The translations under genes were made by a program, and so were the position numbers. Positions 54,920-64,000 of a DNA stretch of 64,000 bases are shown here, in pieces. This DNA comes from Chitinophaga eiseniae. GTDB taxonomy: Bacteria; Bacteroidota; Bacteroidia; Chitinophagales; Chitinophagaceae. Under the pieces are notes generated by a model. That model saw only the letters and a list, made by a program, of their open reading frames with translations. It made no database searches and was not told where the DNA came from. The stretch is from the NCBI RefSeq assembly GCF_012641265.1, contig NZ_JABAHZ010000012.1, positions 56,938 through 120,937 on the forward strand. Direction: 5' to 3'. The stretch's first letter is position 1, and each line of letters starts with the position of its first letter.

Positions 54920-54950
54920 CAAATTTACGCACAATAGCGGCGATCACCAA
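54920..54950 (-). promoter_or_regulatory. promoter of mnmE
   Basis: Minus strand TTG (54948-54950), 20-nt spacer and TAAATTTG (54920-54927), about 35 bp before the ATG at 54885. Confidence 0.6.
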
Positions 54951-54963
54951 TTCTGCCAAAAAT

Positions 54964-55002
54964 CAAAGGTCCCGTTCCAACGACGTTGAAACGGGACCTT
55001 TG
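54964..55002 (-). terminator. intrinsic terminator of the exbB-tonB operon
   Basis: Left arm from 54964 (CAAAGGTCCCGTT) pairs with AACGGGACCTTTG ending at 55002, with one mismatch and a short CAACG/CGTTG extension. On the minus strand the stem is followed by TTTTTGG. It lies 20 bp past the tonB stop and upstream of the mnmE promoter. Confidence 0.8.
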
Positions 55003-55022
55003 AAAAACTATGTTATACAGTA

Positions 55023-55859
55023 CTACTCTTGCAAAGTAAAGCGGATAGGGAGGTTGAACTGTACAGAAACCTGGCGGCCATTTTGCTTACCAGCTTTCCA
55101 TTTAGGCATGGTTTTCACCACGCGAACAGCTTCTTCTTCCAGGCCACCACCTTTTGCGGCACCTACTGTTTTTACATCTTTAATGTTTCCTTCAGAATCT
55201 ACTACGAACTGAACGAATACGGTTCCTGAGATACCATTTTCCTGCGCAACGCGTGGATAACGGATGTTTTTGCTCAGGTATTTTGCCAGTGCTTCCTCAC
55301 CACCTGGGAAGGTTGGAGGTTGTTCTACGAAGGTGAAGATCTCTTCTTTCGCAGGAGCAGCTGGAGCGGTTACCACACCGGTACCTTTACTATCTTCCAG
55401 TAATCCTGGATCGATACCGTTTGGATCACCTTCCACAGTTTTAGTACTGATGGCTTTATCCTTAATATCCTCGTGTTTAGGAGGTTCCTCATCCGGTGGT
55501 ACTTCGTTATCCTTCTTGATAACCGGAGGAGTAAATTGTACTGACGGTTTTACTGGTGGCGGTGGCGCAGGCGGAGGTGGAGGCGGAGGTGGTGTCTTCG
55601 GATCATCCGGTAACTTCACATCCTCCATCTTAATTTCCTGTATCACCGGCTTCTTGAGGTTATCTCCCTCAGCAGCCTTTACCCACTGTGATATCATGTA
55701 CGTTGCAAAGAATATTACAAACAATGACGCGGTTCCCAAAATAGCATTCCGCACACGCTTATTATACTGTCTCCGCAAATCGTACGCCCCATATTCTTTA
55801 TTCCTGCCGTCAAACAGGATATCAAGAAAATCGGACTTTAAGACTTTAGCAGAATCCAT
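55023..55859 (-). CDS. tonB: energy transducer TonB
   Basis: Periplasm-spanning protein that couples the ExbB/ExbD motor to TonB-dependent receptors. 278 residues with one membrane anchor (about 35-55), a Pro-rich spacer (PPPPPPPPAPPPPVKPS near 90-106), and a C-terminal TonB domain (about 185-275: PTFPGGEEALAKYLSKNIRYPRVAQENGISGTVFVQFVVDSEGNIKDV). Last gene of the exbB-exbD-exbD-tonB operon, the natural motor for the SusC proteins and other receptors of this window. Confidence 0.93.
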   Translation of the reverse strand: MDSAKVLKSDFLDILFDGRNKEYGAYDLRRQYNKRVRNAILGTASLFVIFFATYMISQWVKAAEGDNLKKPVIQEIKMEDVKLPDDPKTPPPPPPPPAPPPPVKPSVQFTPPVIKKDNEVPPDEEPPKHEDIKDKAISTKTVEGDPNGIDPGLLEDSKGTGVVTAPAAPAKEEIFTFVEQPPTFPGGEEALAKYLSKNIRYPRVAQENGISGTVFVQFVVDSEGNIKDVKTVGAAKGGGLEEEAVRVVKTMPKWKAGKQNGRQVSVQFNLPIRFTLQE

Positions 55860-55924
55860 TGTTGTTGTTTTATGATGGATGCAAAAAAATAATTAATTCC
55901 ACAAAACTTTTAGCAGCTGGCCGA

Positions 55925-56515
55925 TTATTTTACACCGTTTGCAGCTTCAGTAGACTGTATCCATTTTTTATCCTGGTCACTGATGTCTACAGTTGCATAA
56001 CGTTGTATTCTATTGATAGCCATTTCGTCAAGGATGTCAACGAAATTCTTATAATTGGCATCGTTATCTGCCTTTATAATTACTACCACGTCTTCTGGTT
56101 CACCTTTTGCATTTCTCAGTTTAGCAACTTCGTCCCTCTTCTTAATGATCTCATCTCTGATTCCTCCGGTATTAGCAAAAGTAGTTGCTTTGAAGAAGTC
56201 AGGATTAGCAGAAGCATTAGGGTCTTGTGCCAAACCTTCGTAATAGTAAACTCGATTATCTTTTCCGAGTAAGATAGTCAGGGCCGTACTTTCTTTTACT
56301 TTATTCTGGTCCTTTTCGTTCTCGGTATCTTTTGGCATGATCAAGTCCATTGTTTTGGGCTTGGACATGGTAGTGGTCAGCATGAAGAAGGTGATCAACA
56401 GAAAACCTAAATCCACCATGGGCGTCATATCTACACGGGTAGACTGTTTCTTGGATTTCGTCCCACCGTGTTTCTTCCCTTTCCCACCACTACTACTGGT
56501 ATCCATTTCTGCCAT
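55925..56515 (-). CDS. exbD: ExbD/TolR biopolymer transport protein, second copy
   Basis: 196 residues from ATG 56515 (a TTG three codons upstream is less likely). One membrane helix near 37-57 with the conserved VDLGFLLITFFMLTT block and the functional Asp, then a periplasmic domain. Longer than the E. coli protein (about 140). Gly/Lys/Ser-rich N-terminus (SSSGGKGKKHGGTKSKKQS). Together with ExbB it forms the proton-driven motor for TonB. Two ExbD paralogs in tandem are common in Bacteroidota. Confidence 0.9.
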   Translation of the reverse strand: MAEMDTSSSGGKGKKHGGTKSKKQSTRVDMTPMVDLGFLLITFFMLTTTMSKPKTMDLIMPKDTENEKDQNKVKESTALTILLGKDNRVYYYEGLAQDPNASANPDFFKATTFANTGGIRDEIIKKRDEVAKLRNAKGEPEDVVVIIKADNDANYKNFVDILDEMAINRIQRYATVDISDQDKKWIQSTEAANGVK

Positions 56516-56579
56516 AGTAGCCAATTTTTTTTAGTTCTTAAATCAACAGCCTTCCAGGTCAGGAAGTAGTTGCTGTCGT

Positions 56580-57239
56580 TTACTTCTTGTGCCCTGCTGT
56601 CTGTTGTTCTTCCCAGGCCGCAGTGCCTTTAGGTGCTTCTTCCAGGTTAGTTACCAGGTTCAGCTTCTGAATTTTCTTCTTTTTGAAAGTATCCAGAATT
56701 TCCTTGATCTTAGGATAAGGAGTTTGGTTATCCGCCTTGATACAGTACTTTACCTTATTCAGGTTAGTACCCTGTGCTGCGTTACCATAATCAATCCATG
56801 CTCCTAATTCACCATTAGCAGAATCTGTAGGGATACCTTTATCCAGACCGGCAGTTTTACGTTGCTCTTCGCTGAGAGACAAGTATTGCTTCAGGTCTTT
56901 GATTTGTGCTCCTACGCTGGCTCCAACTACAAAGTTTCTCATTTCTTTTTCGTCGAGACCCAGTTTATACTGCGTATTCAGATCTTCTATCAGCTTTCTT
57001 CTTTTCGGCTGGCCATCCATGCTGAAAAACACTCTTCCGTCCTTATCTACTGTGAATAACAACACATCAGAATCAGGTAAAAGGGTTGTGTTTATAGAGG
57101 ATGGGGTAACTACTGTTACCGGCTCATCCGGCTTGAATTTAGTTGCCAGCATAAAGAAAGTTAATAGCAGGAAGGCCACATCACACATCGCCGTCATGTC
57201 GATGTTGGTGCTTTTCCTTGGCATTTTAACTTTAGGCAT
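56580..57239 (-). CDS. exbD: ExbD/TolR biopolymer transport protein, first copy
   Basis: 219 residues. KSTNIDMTAMCDVAFLLLTFFMLATKFKPDEPV places the conserved Asp before the single membrane helix (about 13-33). The periplasmic part is unusually long (about 185 residues) with a segment (VGASVGAQIKDLKQYLSLSEEQRKTAGLDKGIPTDS) absent in classical ExbD. Lies between exbB and the second exbD; gaps of 70 and 64 bp. Confidence 0.9.
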   Translation of the reverse strand: MPKVKMPRKSTNIDMTAMCDVAFLLLTFFMLATKFKPDEPVTVVTPSSINTTLLPDSDVLLFTVDKDGRVFFSMDGQPKRRKLIEDLNTQYKLGLDEKEMRNFVVGASVGAQIKDLKQYLSLSEEQRKTAGLDKGIPTDSANGELGAWIDYGNAAQGTNLNKVKYCIKADNQTPYPKIKEILDTFKKKKIQKLNLVTNLEEAPKGTAAWEEQQTAGHKK

Positions 57240-57309
57240 CTTTACTCTTTTTTATGGTTTACTTTAAATAGATTCAAAACCGCTCAAATTCCACAAAATA
57301 ATCTCAAAA

Positions 57310-58164
57310 TTATTTGTGGTTAGCAGCGAAGCTCTGTGTTAAAGTAAAGCCAGATTCGTCAATAGCGTAAGTGATGCTATCGATATTGGTAGTAAAGTAG
57401 TTATACATGATGATCGCTACAGCGGAAGTACCGATACCCAGAGCGGTGTTGATCAACGCTTCAGAGATACCACCTGCCAGCTGTGCAGAGTCTGGTGCAC
57501 CACCGGTAGACATCGCCGCAAACGCACGGATCATACCCAATACTGTACCGAACAGACCTAACAGGGTAGCTACGGAAGCAATGGTAGACAGGAACACCAG
57601 GTTCTTTTCCATCATTGGCAGTTCCAATGCAGTTGTTTCTTCAATTTCATTTTTGATAGTCAGGATCTTCTGCTCAGTATCCAGTTCGGTGTTAGTCACC
57701 ATTTCTTTATACTTCTTCAGACCAGCTTTCAATACGTTACCTACAGAACCTTTCTGTTTGTCGCACTCAGCCAAAGCTGCATCTATATTGCGGTTAGCCA
57801 GGTGATACTGTACTTTGCGCACCAGCTCAGAACCACTGAATTTACCTTTAGCTTTAGACAGGTACATGAAACGCTCAATAACGAAAGTCAGACATACCAG
57901 TAATACAGAGATCAGGATAGGTACGATCAATCCTCCTTTGTACACAGTACCAAACCATTTACCAATACCAGAATCAATCGGATGTCCCTCTGGATTGTTA
58001 CCCTGGAAGTTGGCTGGATTACCTAATACAAAAAAGTAAAACAGAAAACCTATCACTAAACAGATAGGCACAGCCAACGCAGCGAACAGGTTGGATGACT
58101 TTTTAGGTTGATGAGAAGATGCCTTAGCTGTAGCTGCAGTCACAGTTGTTTTAGTCTCAGCCAT
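57310..58164 (-). CDS. exbB: MotA/TolQ/ExbB proton channel family protein
   Basis: 284 residues, three membrane helices (about 30-50, 80-100, 195-235). The FLSTIASVATLLGLFGTVLGMIRAFAAMS block with the conserved Thr/Gly in the third helix region, and ALINTALGIGTSAVAIIMYNYFTTNIDSITYAIDESG, identify the proton channel. First gene of the operon; powers TonB. Its promoter is about 120 bp upstream. Confidence 0.93.
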   Translation of the reverse strand: MAETKTTVTAATAKASSHQPKKSSNLFAALAVPICLVIGFLFYFFVLGNPANFQGNNPEGHPIDSGIGKWFGTVYKGGLIVPILISVLLVCLTFVIERFMYLSKAKGKFSGSELVRKVQYHLANRNIDAALAECDKQKGSVGNVLKAGLKKYKEMVTNTELDTEQKILTIKNEIEETTALELPMMEKNLVFLSTIASVATLLGLFGTVLGMIRAFAAMSTGGAPDSAQLAGGISEALINTALGIGTSAVAIIMYNYFTTNIDSITYAIDESGFTLTQSFAANHK

Positions 58165-58283
58165 GTTGATTGAAATTTTAGTGTTAAAAATTAAACTATT
58201 GTTTGTTAGAAGTTACTAAATACGATTGTTGTTACCATGGAATGCCCCTCAGCACTCAATTTACTGTTTTATTCAGTGATTCG

Positions 58284-58313
58284 CAAAGTTATAAGGTTGG
58301 TCCAAAAAAACAA
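58284..58313 (-). promoter_or_regulatory. promoter of the exbB-exbD-exbD-tonB operon
   Basis: Minus strand TTG (58311-58313), 19-nt spacer and TAACTTTG (58284-58291). Transcription would begin near 58277. Confidence 0.6.
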
Positions 58314-58912
58314 GTGCAGCTCAAAAAAACCCACAAAAATTAACTTTCACACGTAAAAGCCCCATCACAGGGCTTTTTGACCACTCATTTTTTTAGAGCA
58401 AACACTTACATAAGCGAATAAACCAATATTGCAGTTCTCACAACTGATTGTTACTGTCCCAATTATTGAAATCGTTTGATTTTTTTCAAAGTTGGACGCA
58501 CAATTTAAGAAAAAATTCAAATGTTCCAACAGAAATCTTACAATTCCGGGAACTTATTTCTTCCCGCGCCAGTCAACACTTTCAGCCGAAGCTAATTGGA
58601 TTTAGCAATAAAACATCTGGAAATTCTGTCCTCATAAGTGGAAACTCAGTACCGCCGCGGAAATTAATATGCTATCCCCTATCACTCCCATATGAAATTA
58701 TTATTTGCTATAATAATAAATACTTACATAAAAAAAGTTGCCACCGCAACTAGTGTTTAAACGCTTAGCCCCCGGTTTTGCTCTTTTTTTTCCATTCCTA
58801 CAGTCTTTACTGCGCTTATGGATTTTCCTGATAAGTTAATACTTAATATACTTACTTGCAAAGGTTTTTAAAAAAACATACCAAGTTATCAAAAACCAAT
58901 TATCAAACTGTA
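58314..58912. other. divergent gene-free region with two terminator-like hairpins
   Basis: About 600 bp between the exbB promoter and the metalloprotease gene. AAAAGCCC/GGGCTTTT pairs at 58355-58377, with T-runs on both strands. AGTTGC/GCAACT (58736-58751) is preceded by seven As, so it reads as a leftward intrinsic terminator. Terminators inside a divergent region make sense only if a small RNA is made here. I found no exact promoter for one. A 101-codon frame at 58448-58753 has no family or start and is rejected. Confidence 0.35.
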
Positions 58913-61468
58913 ATGAGCCAACCAATTCAACACAAACTGATACTCGCCATGGCAGGAGCACTCTGCCTGAGTACCGCAGTTTTACAGCCCGCCGCAGCAC
59001 AGCGGAAAAAACATTCGAAAAATGCTTCGCCAACTACTCCTGCTCCCGCAAAAGATACGACCGGCAAAGCACCCATGATCAAACCAGGTCCCAAACAAGG
59101 CCCTAAACCTTTCGCGGAAGTTATTTCCGATAAAGCGAAAAGCGACTCCGGATTATTCAATATCTATAAGCTGGACGACCGCTTCTTCTTCGAAATCCCC
59201 GATTCCCTCCTCAACAGGGATATCCTCGTGGTTAACAGGATCTCTAAATCCGCCGCAGGCCTGCGCGCCATGATGATGGGATTCAGCGGCGACATTATCA
59301 ATGAAAATGTTATCCGCTTCGAAAAAGGACCTAACAACCGCATCTTCCTCAAAAATATCTCCTACTCTGAAGTATCCAAAGACTCTACCCAGCCAATGTT
59401 TACTTCCGTAAGGAACTCTAACCTCCAACCCATCGTGGCTGCTTTCGATGTGAAAGCACTCTCTAAAAACGAAAAAGGTTCCGTGATTGATATGACGGAA
59501 TATCTCAGCGGTGATAACGAGATCTTCTTCTTCGATGGCCAGGTAAAAAACATGCTGAAACTCGGTGGCGTTCAACCAGATAAGTCTTACATCTCCGATG
59601 TAAAATCCTATCCGTTAAACACCGAAATCAAAACCGTAAAAACATACAGCAAAAGCGGCGGCCCCGCAGGTCCCGGTATGCCACCCGCCCCAGGAGGTAA
59701 TGCTACCGTGGAACTCAACAGCTCCATCGTATTACTCCCTGCTGTACCCATGCAGCCACGCTACTTCGATCCACGCGTAGGCTACTTCACTACCAGCGTA
59801 ACTGATTTCGACGCCGATCCACAAGGCGTGAAAAAACTCCAGATGATCACCCGCTGGCGCCTGGAACCGAAACCGGAAGACATGGAGAAATATAAACGCG
59901 GTGAACTGGTGGAACCCAAGAAACCGATCGTGTTTTATATAGATCCTGCTACCCCCGAAAAATGGCGCAAATACCTGATCATGGGCGTAAATGACTGGCA
60001 ATCTGCTTTTGAACAGGCCGGCTTCAAAAATGCTATCATCGCTAAAATGGCACCTACACCACAGGAAGATTCGACCTGGTCTATTGAAGATGCCCGCTTT
60101 TCTGCTATCGTTTATAAACCTTCTGATGTACCCAACGCCAGCGGTCCTCACGTACACGACCCTCGCTCCGGGGAAATCATCGAAAGCCATATCAACTGGT
60201 ACCACAACGTAATGCGCTTACTCCGCAACTGGTACTTTGTTCAGGCCTCTCCCAACGATACCCGCGCCCGCAATATGCAATTCAGCGATGAACTGATGGG
60301 TGAACTGATCCGCTTTGTATCTTCCCACGAAGTAGGCCATACACTCGGATTACGCCACAACTTCGGCTCCAGCTCTGCATATCCGGTAGAAAAACTGCGT
60401 GACAAAGAATGGGTAAAAAAGAACGGCCATGCCGCGTCTATCATGGATTACGCCCGCTTTAACTATGTTGCACAACCCGGAGATGGCATCAACGGCGCCG
60501 ACCTATATCCCCGTATTAACTATTACGATAAATGGGCCATCGAATGGGGGTACAAGCTACTCCCGGAAGCTAATTCACCAGAAGCCGAAACACCTATCCT
60601 GAACAAATGGACGGTAGAAAAGCTGAAGGATAAGAAGTACTGGTTTGGTACGGAGTCCAACCCAGATGATCCAAGGTCACAAAATGAAGATTTGGGAGAC
60701 AATGCCATGATTGCGAGTGGATACGGCATAAAAAATCTTCAATATATCATGCCTAATCTCCTGGCCTGGACCAGCGTAAAAAACGAAGGATATGCTAACC
60801 TGTCTGAACTCTACAAGGAAATAGCAGGTCAATTTAGCCGCTACATGGGCCACGTAGCTAAAAACGTAGGCGGCATCTATGAAACGCCTAAAACCATAGA
60901 ACAATCCGGCACCGTGTACGAATACGTTCCAAAAGCTACCCAGAAAGAAGCTATCCAGTTCCTCAATAAACAGTTGTTTACCACTCCTAAATGGCTGATC
61001 AACCAGGACCTGTTAAGTCGCTTCGGTGGCGATGGCGTTTCCCTCGTCCTTTCCCGCCAGGAACCGGTATTGGACCGACTCATGAGCACCAATACCATCA
61101 ATAAACTGGTAAGCGGAGAGGCCGCTCAGGGTGCGCTGGCTTATACAGCAATCGATATGTTGAATGACCTGAAGAAGAATATCTTCTCCGAAATATACGC
61201 TCACCAGCCAATAGACGTATACCGCAGAAACCTGCAACGCGCTTATGTGGATAACCTCACAGAACTCGTGGCACCTCCCGCTCCATCTGGTAATATGATG
61301 TTTGGCAGTGTTGCCAATCCATCCAAATCAGATGCTGCTGGTATTGGTCGTGCACAACTGGTTGCCCTGAGAACGGAACTGCGTGCTGCCATCGGTGGCG
61401 ACGGCATGACCCGCAGCCATGTTCAGGACCTTATTGCCCGTATCAACAAGGCCCTGGATCCTAAATAA
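58913..61468 (+). CDS. zinc-dependent metalloprotease (DUF5117/DUF4953 type)
   Basis: 851 residues. Signal peptide (1-30, PAAAQ), then a Lys/Pro-rich linker; DUF5117/5118-type region (about 80-370: SGLFNIYKLDDRFFFEIPDSLLNRDILVVNRISKS) and the catalytic domain with HEVGHTLGLRHN at 472-483, giving zinc ligands His472, His476, His482 and catalytic Glu473, followed by SIMDYARFNYVAQPGDG as the Met-turn. Metzincin-like, periplasmic or secreted. Targets unknown. The ATG at 58913 is chosen over an in-frame start at 58856 because it gives the signal peptide at the N-terminus. Confidence 0.9.
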   Translation: MSQPIQHKLILAMAGALCLSTAVLQPAAAQRKKHSKNASPTTPAPAKDTTGKAPMIKPGPKQGPKPFAEVISDKAKSDSGLFNIYKLDDRFFFEIPDSLLNRDILVVNRISKSAAGLRAMMMGFSGDIINENVIRFEKGPNNRIFLKNISYSEVSKDSTQPMFTSVRNSNLQPIVAAFDVKALSKNEKGSVIDMTEYLSGDNEIFFFDGQVKNMLKLGGVQPDKSYISDVKSYPLNTEIKTVKTYSKSGGPAGPGMPPAPGGNATVELNSSIVLLPAVPMQPRYFDPRVGYFTTSVTDFDADPQGVKKLQMITRWRLEPKPEDMEKYKRGELVEPKKPIVFYIDPATPEKWRKYLIMGVNDWQSAFEQAGFKNAIIAKMAPTPQEDSTWSIEDARFSAIVYKPSDVPNASGPHVHDPRSGEIIESHINWYHNVMRLLRNWYFVQASPNDTRARNMQFSDELMGELIRFVSSHEVGHTLGLRHNFGSSSAYPVEKLRDKEWVKKNGHAASIMDYARFNYVAQPGDGINGADLYPRINYYDKWAIEWGYKLLPEANSPEAETPILNKWTVEKLKDKKYWFGTESNPDDPRSQNEDLGDNAMIASGYGIKNLQYIMPNLLAWTSVKNEGYANLSELYKEIAGQFSRYMGHVAKNVGGIYETPKTIEQSGTVYEYVPKATQKEAIQFLNKQLFTTPKWLINQDLLSRFGGDGVSLVLSRQEPVLDRLMSTNTINKLVSGEAAQGALAYTAIDMLNDLKKNIFSEIYAHQPIDVYRRNLQRAYVDNLTELVAPPAPSGNMMFGSVANPSKSDAAGIGRAQLVALRTELRAAIGGDGMTRSHVQDLIARINKALDPK

Positions 61469-61492
61469 CGACCAGGTATACACGAAATAATT

Positions 61493-61530
61493 GCCCCCTT
61501 TCCCGCATAACCGGAAAGGGGGCTTTCTTT
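61493..61530 (+). terminator. intrinsic terminator of the metalloprotease gene
   Basis: GCCCCCTTTCC (61493-61503) pairs perfectly with GGAAAGGGGGC (61513-61523), followed by TTTCTTT. Confidence 0.85.
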
Positions 61531-61609
61531 GGCGTCTACCCCAAAGCCTCGTAATTCTTCCGGAAATTGCTTAATATCGCTCCATTATTTACTCACGAAG
61601 CCTCAAAAA

Positions 61610-62635
61610 GTGAAAGATAGGACAAACAAAATAACGATATACGATATCGCCCATCAACTGAACCTGTCGGCATCAACCGTTTCACGTGCATTGCAGAACA
61701 ATCCATTAATCAATATGGAAACACGTGAAAAAGTACAACAGACAGCCAGCGAAATGGGGTATGTTCCCAACTGGATTGCTTCCAGTCTCCGGAAAAAAAG
61801 GTCCAATATCCTCGGACTTATCGTGCCCCGCACTTCTATGTACTTTCAAAGTACCGCCATCAGCGGTATCCAGCATGAAGCGCATAAGTATGGATTCAGT
61901 ATTGTTATTGGCCAGTCCGACGAAACAGTAGCTATGGAAAAGGAGCTGGTACATACCTTTTATTCACTCCGTGTAGATGGGCTCCTGGCAGTAGCTTCTA
62001 TGTTTACTACTAATATCGATCATTTTAATCCGTTCATTAAAAACAATATTCCGCTGGTTTTCTACGATCGTGTGCCTGCAGATTTCCAGGGATATACGAT
62101 CACCGGAGATGACTTTAAAGGTGGATTTCTGGCTACCGAACACCTGATAAAACAAGGATGCAAACATATTGCCCATTTCTCAGGCCTGCTTTCCTGCAAC
62201 CTTTACCAACAAAGGCTGGCAGGCTACAAGGAAGCGTTGGCCCAATACAATATCCCATTCGATGAGCAACTGGTATATATTCATGACCTCACGATGGACT
62301 CCGCCACTACCGCCGCTCAACAACTATTTGATGCACAGAAAATGCCCGATGGTATGTTTGCCGCAAATGATAGTTCTGCCGTGGCATTTATTCGTGAAGC
62401 CAGGAACCGTGGCATTGCAGTGCCGCAACAGATCAAGGTGGTAGGATATTCCAACGATCTCTCCTCCCGTATTATCTCTCCATCGCTCACCACGATCGAA
62501 CAATCGGGATATAACATGGGACAGAAAGCAGTAGAAACAATTGTTCAACTGATCAATCACGAGGAAAGTGTGAAAGTTACCAGGAACTATGTGTTCCCGG
62601 TAGAATTAATTAAACGGGAATCAACACAGTTATAA
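61610..62635 (+). CDS. LacI-family transcriptional regulator
   Basis: 341 residues from a GTG at 61610 (KDRTNKITIYDIAHQLNLSASTVSRALQNNP). N-terminal LacI helix-turn-helix (about 8-55) and periplasmic-binding-protein-like ligand domain (about 65-335: GLIVPRTSMYFQSTAISGIQHEAHKYGFSIVIGQ, DGMFAANDSSAVAFIREARNRGI, KVVGYSNDLSSRIISPSLTTIEQ). Likely sugar-responsive. Lies 15-30 bp before an outer-membrane lipoprotein gene on the same strand. Earlier in-frame codons would start inside the preceding terminator region. Confidence 0.9.
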   Translation: MKDRTNKITIYDIAHQLNLSASTVSRALQNNPLINMETREKVQQTASEMGYVPNWIASSLRKKRSNILGLIVPRTSMYFQSTAISGIQHEAHKYGFSIVIGQSDETVAMEKELVHTFYSLRVDGLLAVASMFTTNIDHFNPFIKNNIPLVFYDRVPADFQGYTITGDDFKGGFLATEHLIKQGCKHIAHFSGLLSCNLYQQRLAGYKEALAQYNIPFDEQLVYIHDLTMDSATTAAQQLFDAQKMPDGMFAANDSSAVAFIREARNRGIAVPQQIKVVGYSNDLSSRIISPSLTTIEQSGYNMGQKAVETIVQLINHEESVKVTRNYVFPVELIKRESTQL

Positions 62636-62665
62636 CCTTTATAAAACAATATGACCTGCAACTTT

Positions 62666-63499
62666 ATGAAACCGTCTCTGTACACGGCGCTTGTATGCGC
62701 TGTTATTATCACCTTATCTGCCTGTAGTAAACGTATTTATGTACCTAACATGGTCAATGCGCCGGTACTAAAGGAAAAATATGAATTCAAAGGCAGTATC
62801 ACTCCTACCAATCTGCAAGGCGCCTTCGCCATAACAGACAATATTGGTATCATGGCCAGTGGACAATATCTCTATGGGTTCAATGCCGCAGACCCTGCGA
62901 ATAGCAATGACCGCTCTGACAACGGCAACCTGTTCGATAATACTACCCGTGGTGGTATGATTGAAGGAGGTGCTGGCTATTTCAAACCTTTCGGGCCTTC
63001 CAAAAAAATGGTGTTTGAAGTATATGCCGGTTATGGAGGCGGTAGCTTCAAAACCCTCGCCCCTGACTATAAGACTGGCGCTGGTGTGGATCTGAACGAT
63101 TATACCATTAGAAATCACTTCGGTAAGGTATTTATACAACCTAGTATCGGCTATGTACACCGGGTAGTAGAAACTGTTTTCACTAGTCGCTTTACCATTG
63201 CGAACTTCTACAACAGCAGTATGGGCACTAAAGCATTTGAGAACAATCCGGACGAAAAAAATAAGTTCCTCCGGGTAGCCGATAAGCCAGTCGGTTTCTA
63301 TGAACCAGCTTTTACAGTACGTGTGGGATATAAATATGTTAAATTCCAGGCCCAGCTGCAGTTCTCCGTTCCGCTTAATGATAACTATGATTACAATAAC
63401 AGTGTAAATAATGTTAATAGTTATTTTCAACCGGTGGCCTTTAATATGGGAGTAGCGGTAAACCTGGCACAATGGTATAACCAGGCAAAAAGTAGATAA
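62666..63499 (+). CDS. outer-membrane lipoprotein with beta-barrel look, function unknown
   Basis: 277 residues from ATG 62666 (ATG 62651 also in frame). Lipoprotein signal ends ITLSACSKR. The rest is built of alternating strands with Gly and aromatic residues (VFEVYAGYGGGSFKTLAP, KVFIQPSIGYVHRVVETVFTSRFTIANFY, AFTVRVGYKYVKFQAQLQFSVPLND), like a small outer-membrane barrel with a lipid anchor. Sits directly after the LacI regulator and could be its target. No named family recognised. Confidence 0.65.
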   Translation: MKPSLYTALVCAVIITLSACSKRIYVPNMVNAPVLKEKYEFKGSITPTNLQGAFAITDNIGIMASGQYLYGFNAADPANSNDRSDNGNLFDNTTRGGMIEGGAGYFKPFGPSKKMVFEVYAGYGGGSFKTLAPDYKTGAGVDLNDYTIRNHFGKVFIQPSIGYVHRVVETVFTSRFTIANFYNSSMGTKAFENNPDEKNKFLRVADKPVGFYEPAFTVRVGYKYVKFQAQLQFSVPLNDNYDYNNSVNNVNSYFQPVAFNMGVAVNLAQWYNQAKSR

Positions 63500-63579
63500 C
63501 ACAAGGGTTATTTTCCGGAGAGATATTATTAAAGAGAAAGATTCACAAAGACATTTTCCGGGAAGATGCCCCGATAAAC

Positions 63580-63615
63580 AAAAAAGCCTCAGTGTACAAA
63601 CACTGAGGCTTTTTT
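63580..63615 (-). terminator. terminator of the distal 5S rRNA
   Basis: AAAAAAGCCTCAGTG (63580-63594) pairs perfectly with CACTGAGGCTTTTTT (63601-63615), loop TACAAA. On the minus strand a T-run follows the stem, just past the 3' end of the 5S gene. Confidence 0.85.
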
Positions 63616-63620
63616 AATAA

Positions 63621-63734
<114 letters not shown>

Positions 63735-63845
63735 ATCTTTTGCTGTTACAGCAAATAATATGTTGAAAGTCCGATTGAACTTGTATGTCGTAAATAAAAT
63801 TTCCGGAGATCCGGTAGCAGCTTGTCTGTCCGGATGAATAAATAA

Positions 63846-63878
63846 AAAAGCCTTAGTGCATAAAACACCAAGGCTTTT
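63846..63878 (-). terminator. terminator between the two 5S rRNA genes
   Basis: AAAAGCCTTAGTG (63846-63858) pairs with CACCAAGGCTTTT (63866-63878), with one G-U pair in the minus-strand RNA, followed by Ts. It lies 8 bp past the proximal 5S. Confidence 0.75.
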
Positions 63879-63886
63879 CTTAATAA

Positions 63887-64000
<114 letters not shown>

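Noticed and set aside
58448..58753. 101-codon frame between exbB and the metalloprotease
   Set aside because: No ATG start, odd composition, crosses two hairpin regions.
63735..63886. tRNA gene between the 5S copies
   Set aside because: No cloverleaf, T-loop GTTCRA or acceptor stem can be formed; the spacer holds only the terminator.

Overview
The window looks like chromosome of a Bacteroidota bacterium, most likely a Chitinophaga-like member of the Chitinophagaceae. This rests on three SusC/SusD-type outer-membrane import pairs, TonB receptors with CarboxypepD_reg-like N-terminal domains, Bacteroidota lipoprotein signals, and promoters of the Bacteroidota type (TTG about 17-21 nt upstream of TAnnTTTG) that I could place by eye. 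Coding density is normal. I saw no insertion sequence, integrase, phage gene, CRISPR array or tRNA.

Layout. 1-4.6 kb: a susCD pair on the minus strand (susD cut by the left edge), then a 36-bp perfect inverted repeat and a small secreted protein. 4.7-9.4 kb: peptidoglycan amidase, lipid A acyltransferase, fatty acid desaturase, DJ-1/PfpI protein and aldo/keto reductase. 9.4-11.1 kb: a 1.75-kb stretch without a normal gene, packed with a seven-copy stem-loop array, a 24-bp tandem repeat and a diverged ~100-bp direct repeat, with a good promoter firing leftward into it. This is the most unusual part of the window. 11.1-20.5 kb: ADP-ribosylglycohydrolase, several secreted proteins of unknown function, a TPM-domain protein with zinc ribbons, a DUF5710 protein, a TPR protein and a YhdJ-like solitary adenine methyltransferase. 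20.6-25.4 kb: aldo/keto reductase, then a membrane-anchored AraC regulator next to a TonB-dependent receptor with a clear palindrome and promoter between them. 26.2-31.0 kb: a second susCD pair with a terminator. 31.2-35.7 kb: SDR, AraC regulator, Ada-type DNA repair protein and MFS exporter. 35.7-38.0 kb: kynureninase and tryptophan 2,3-dioxygenase operon. 38.4-42.8 kb: a YncE/phosphoesterase fusion, a small membrane protein, a methyltransferase and a Crp/Fnr regulator. 42.9-52.0 kb: a third susCD pair with a DUF5107/TPR protein, probably one glycan-use locus. 52.1-53.3 kb: a RhuM-Fic fusion toxin-like gene, three evenly spaced palindromes and a remnant of a second RhuM gene. 53.5-58.2 kb: mnmE and an exbB-exbD-exbD-tonB operon that would energise the TonB receptors. 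58.9-63.5 kb: a zinc metalloprotease, a LacI regulator and an outer-membrane lipoprotein. 63.6-64.0 kb: two tandem 5S rRNA genes, each with its own terminator, forming the 3' end of an rRNA operon that continues past the right edge.

Start codons were chosen from signal peptides, family alignment remembered from experience, and promoter or terminator positions. Where two starts are plausible both are given.
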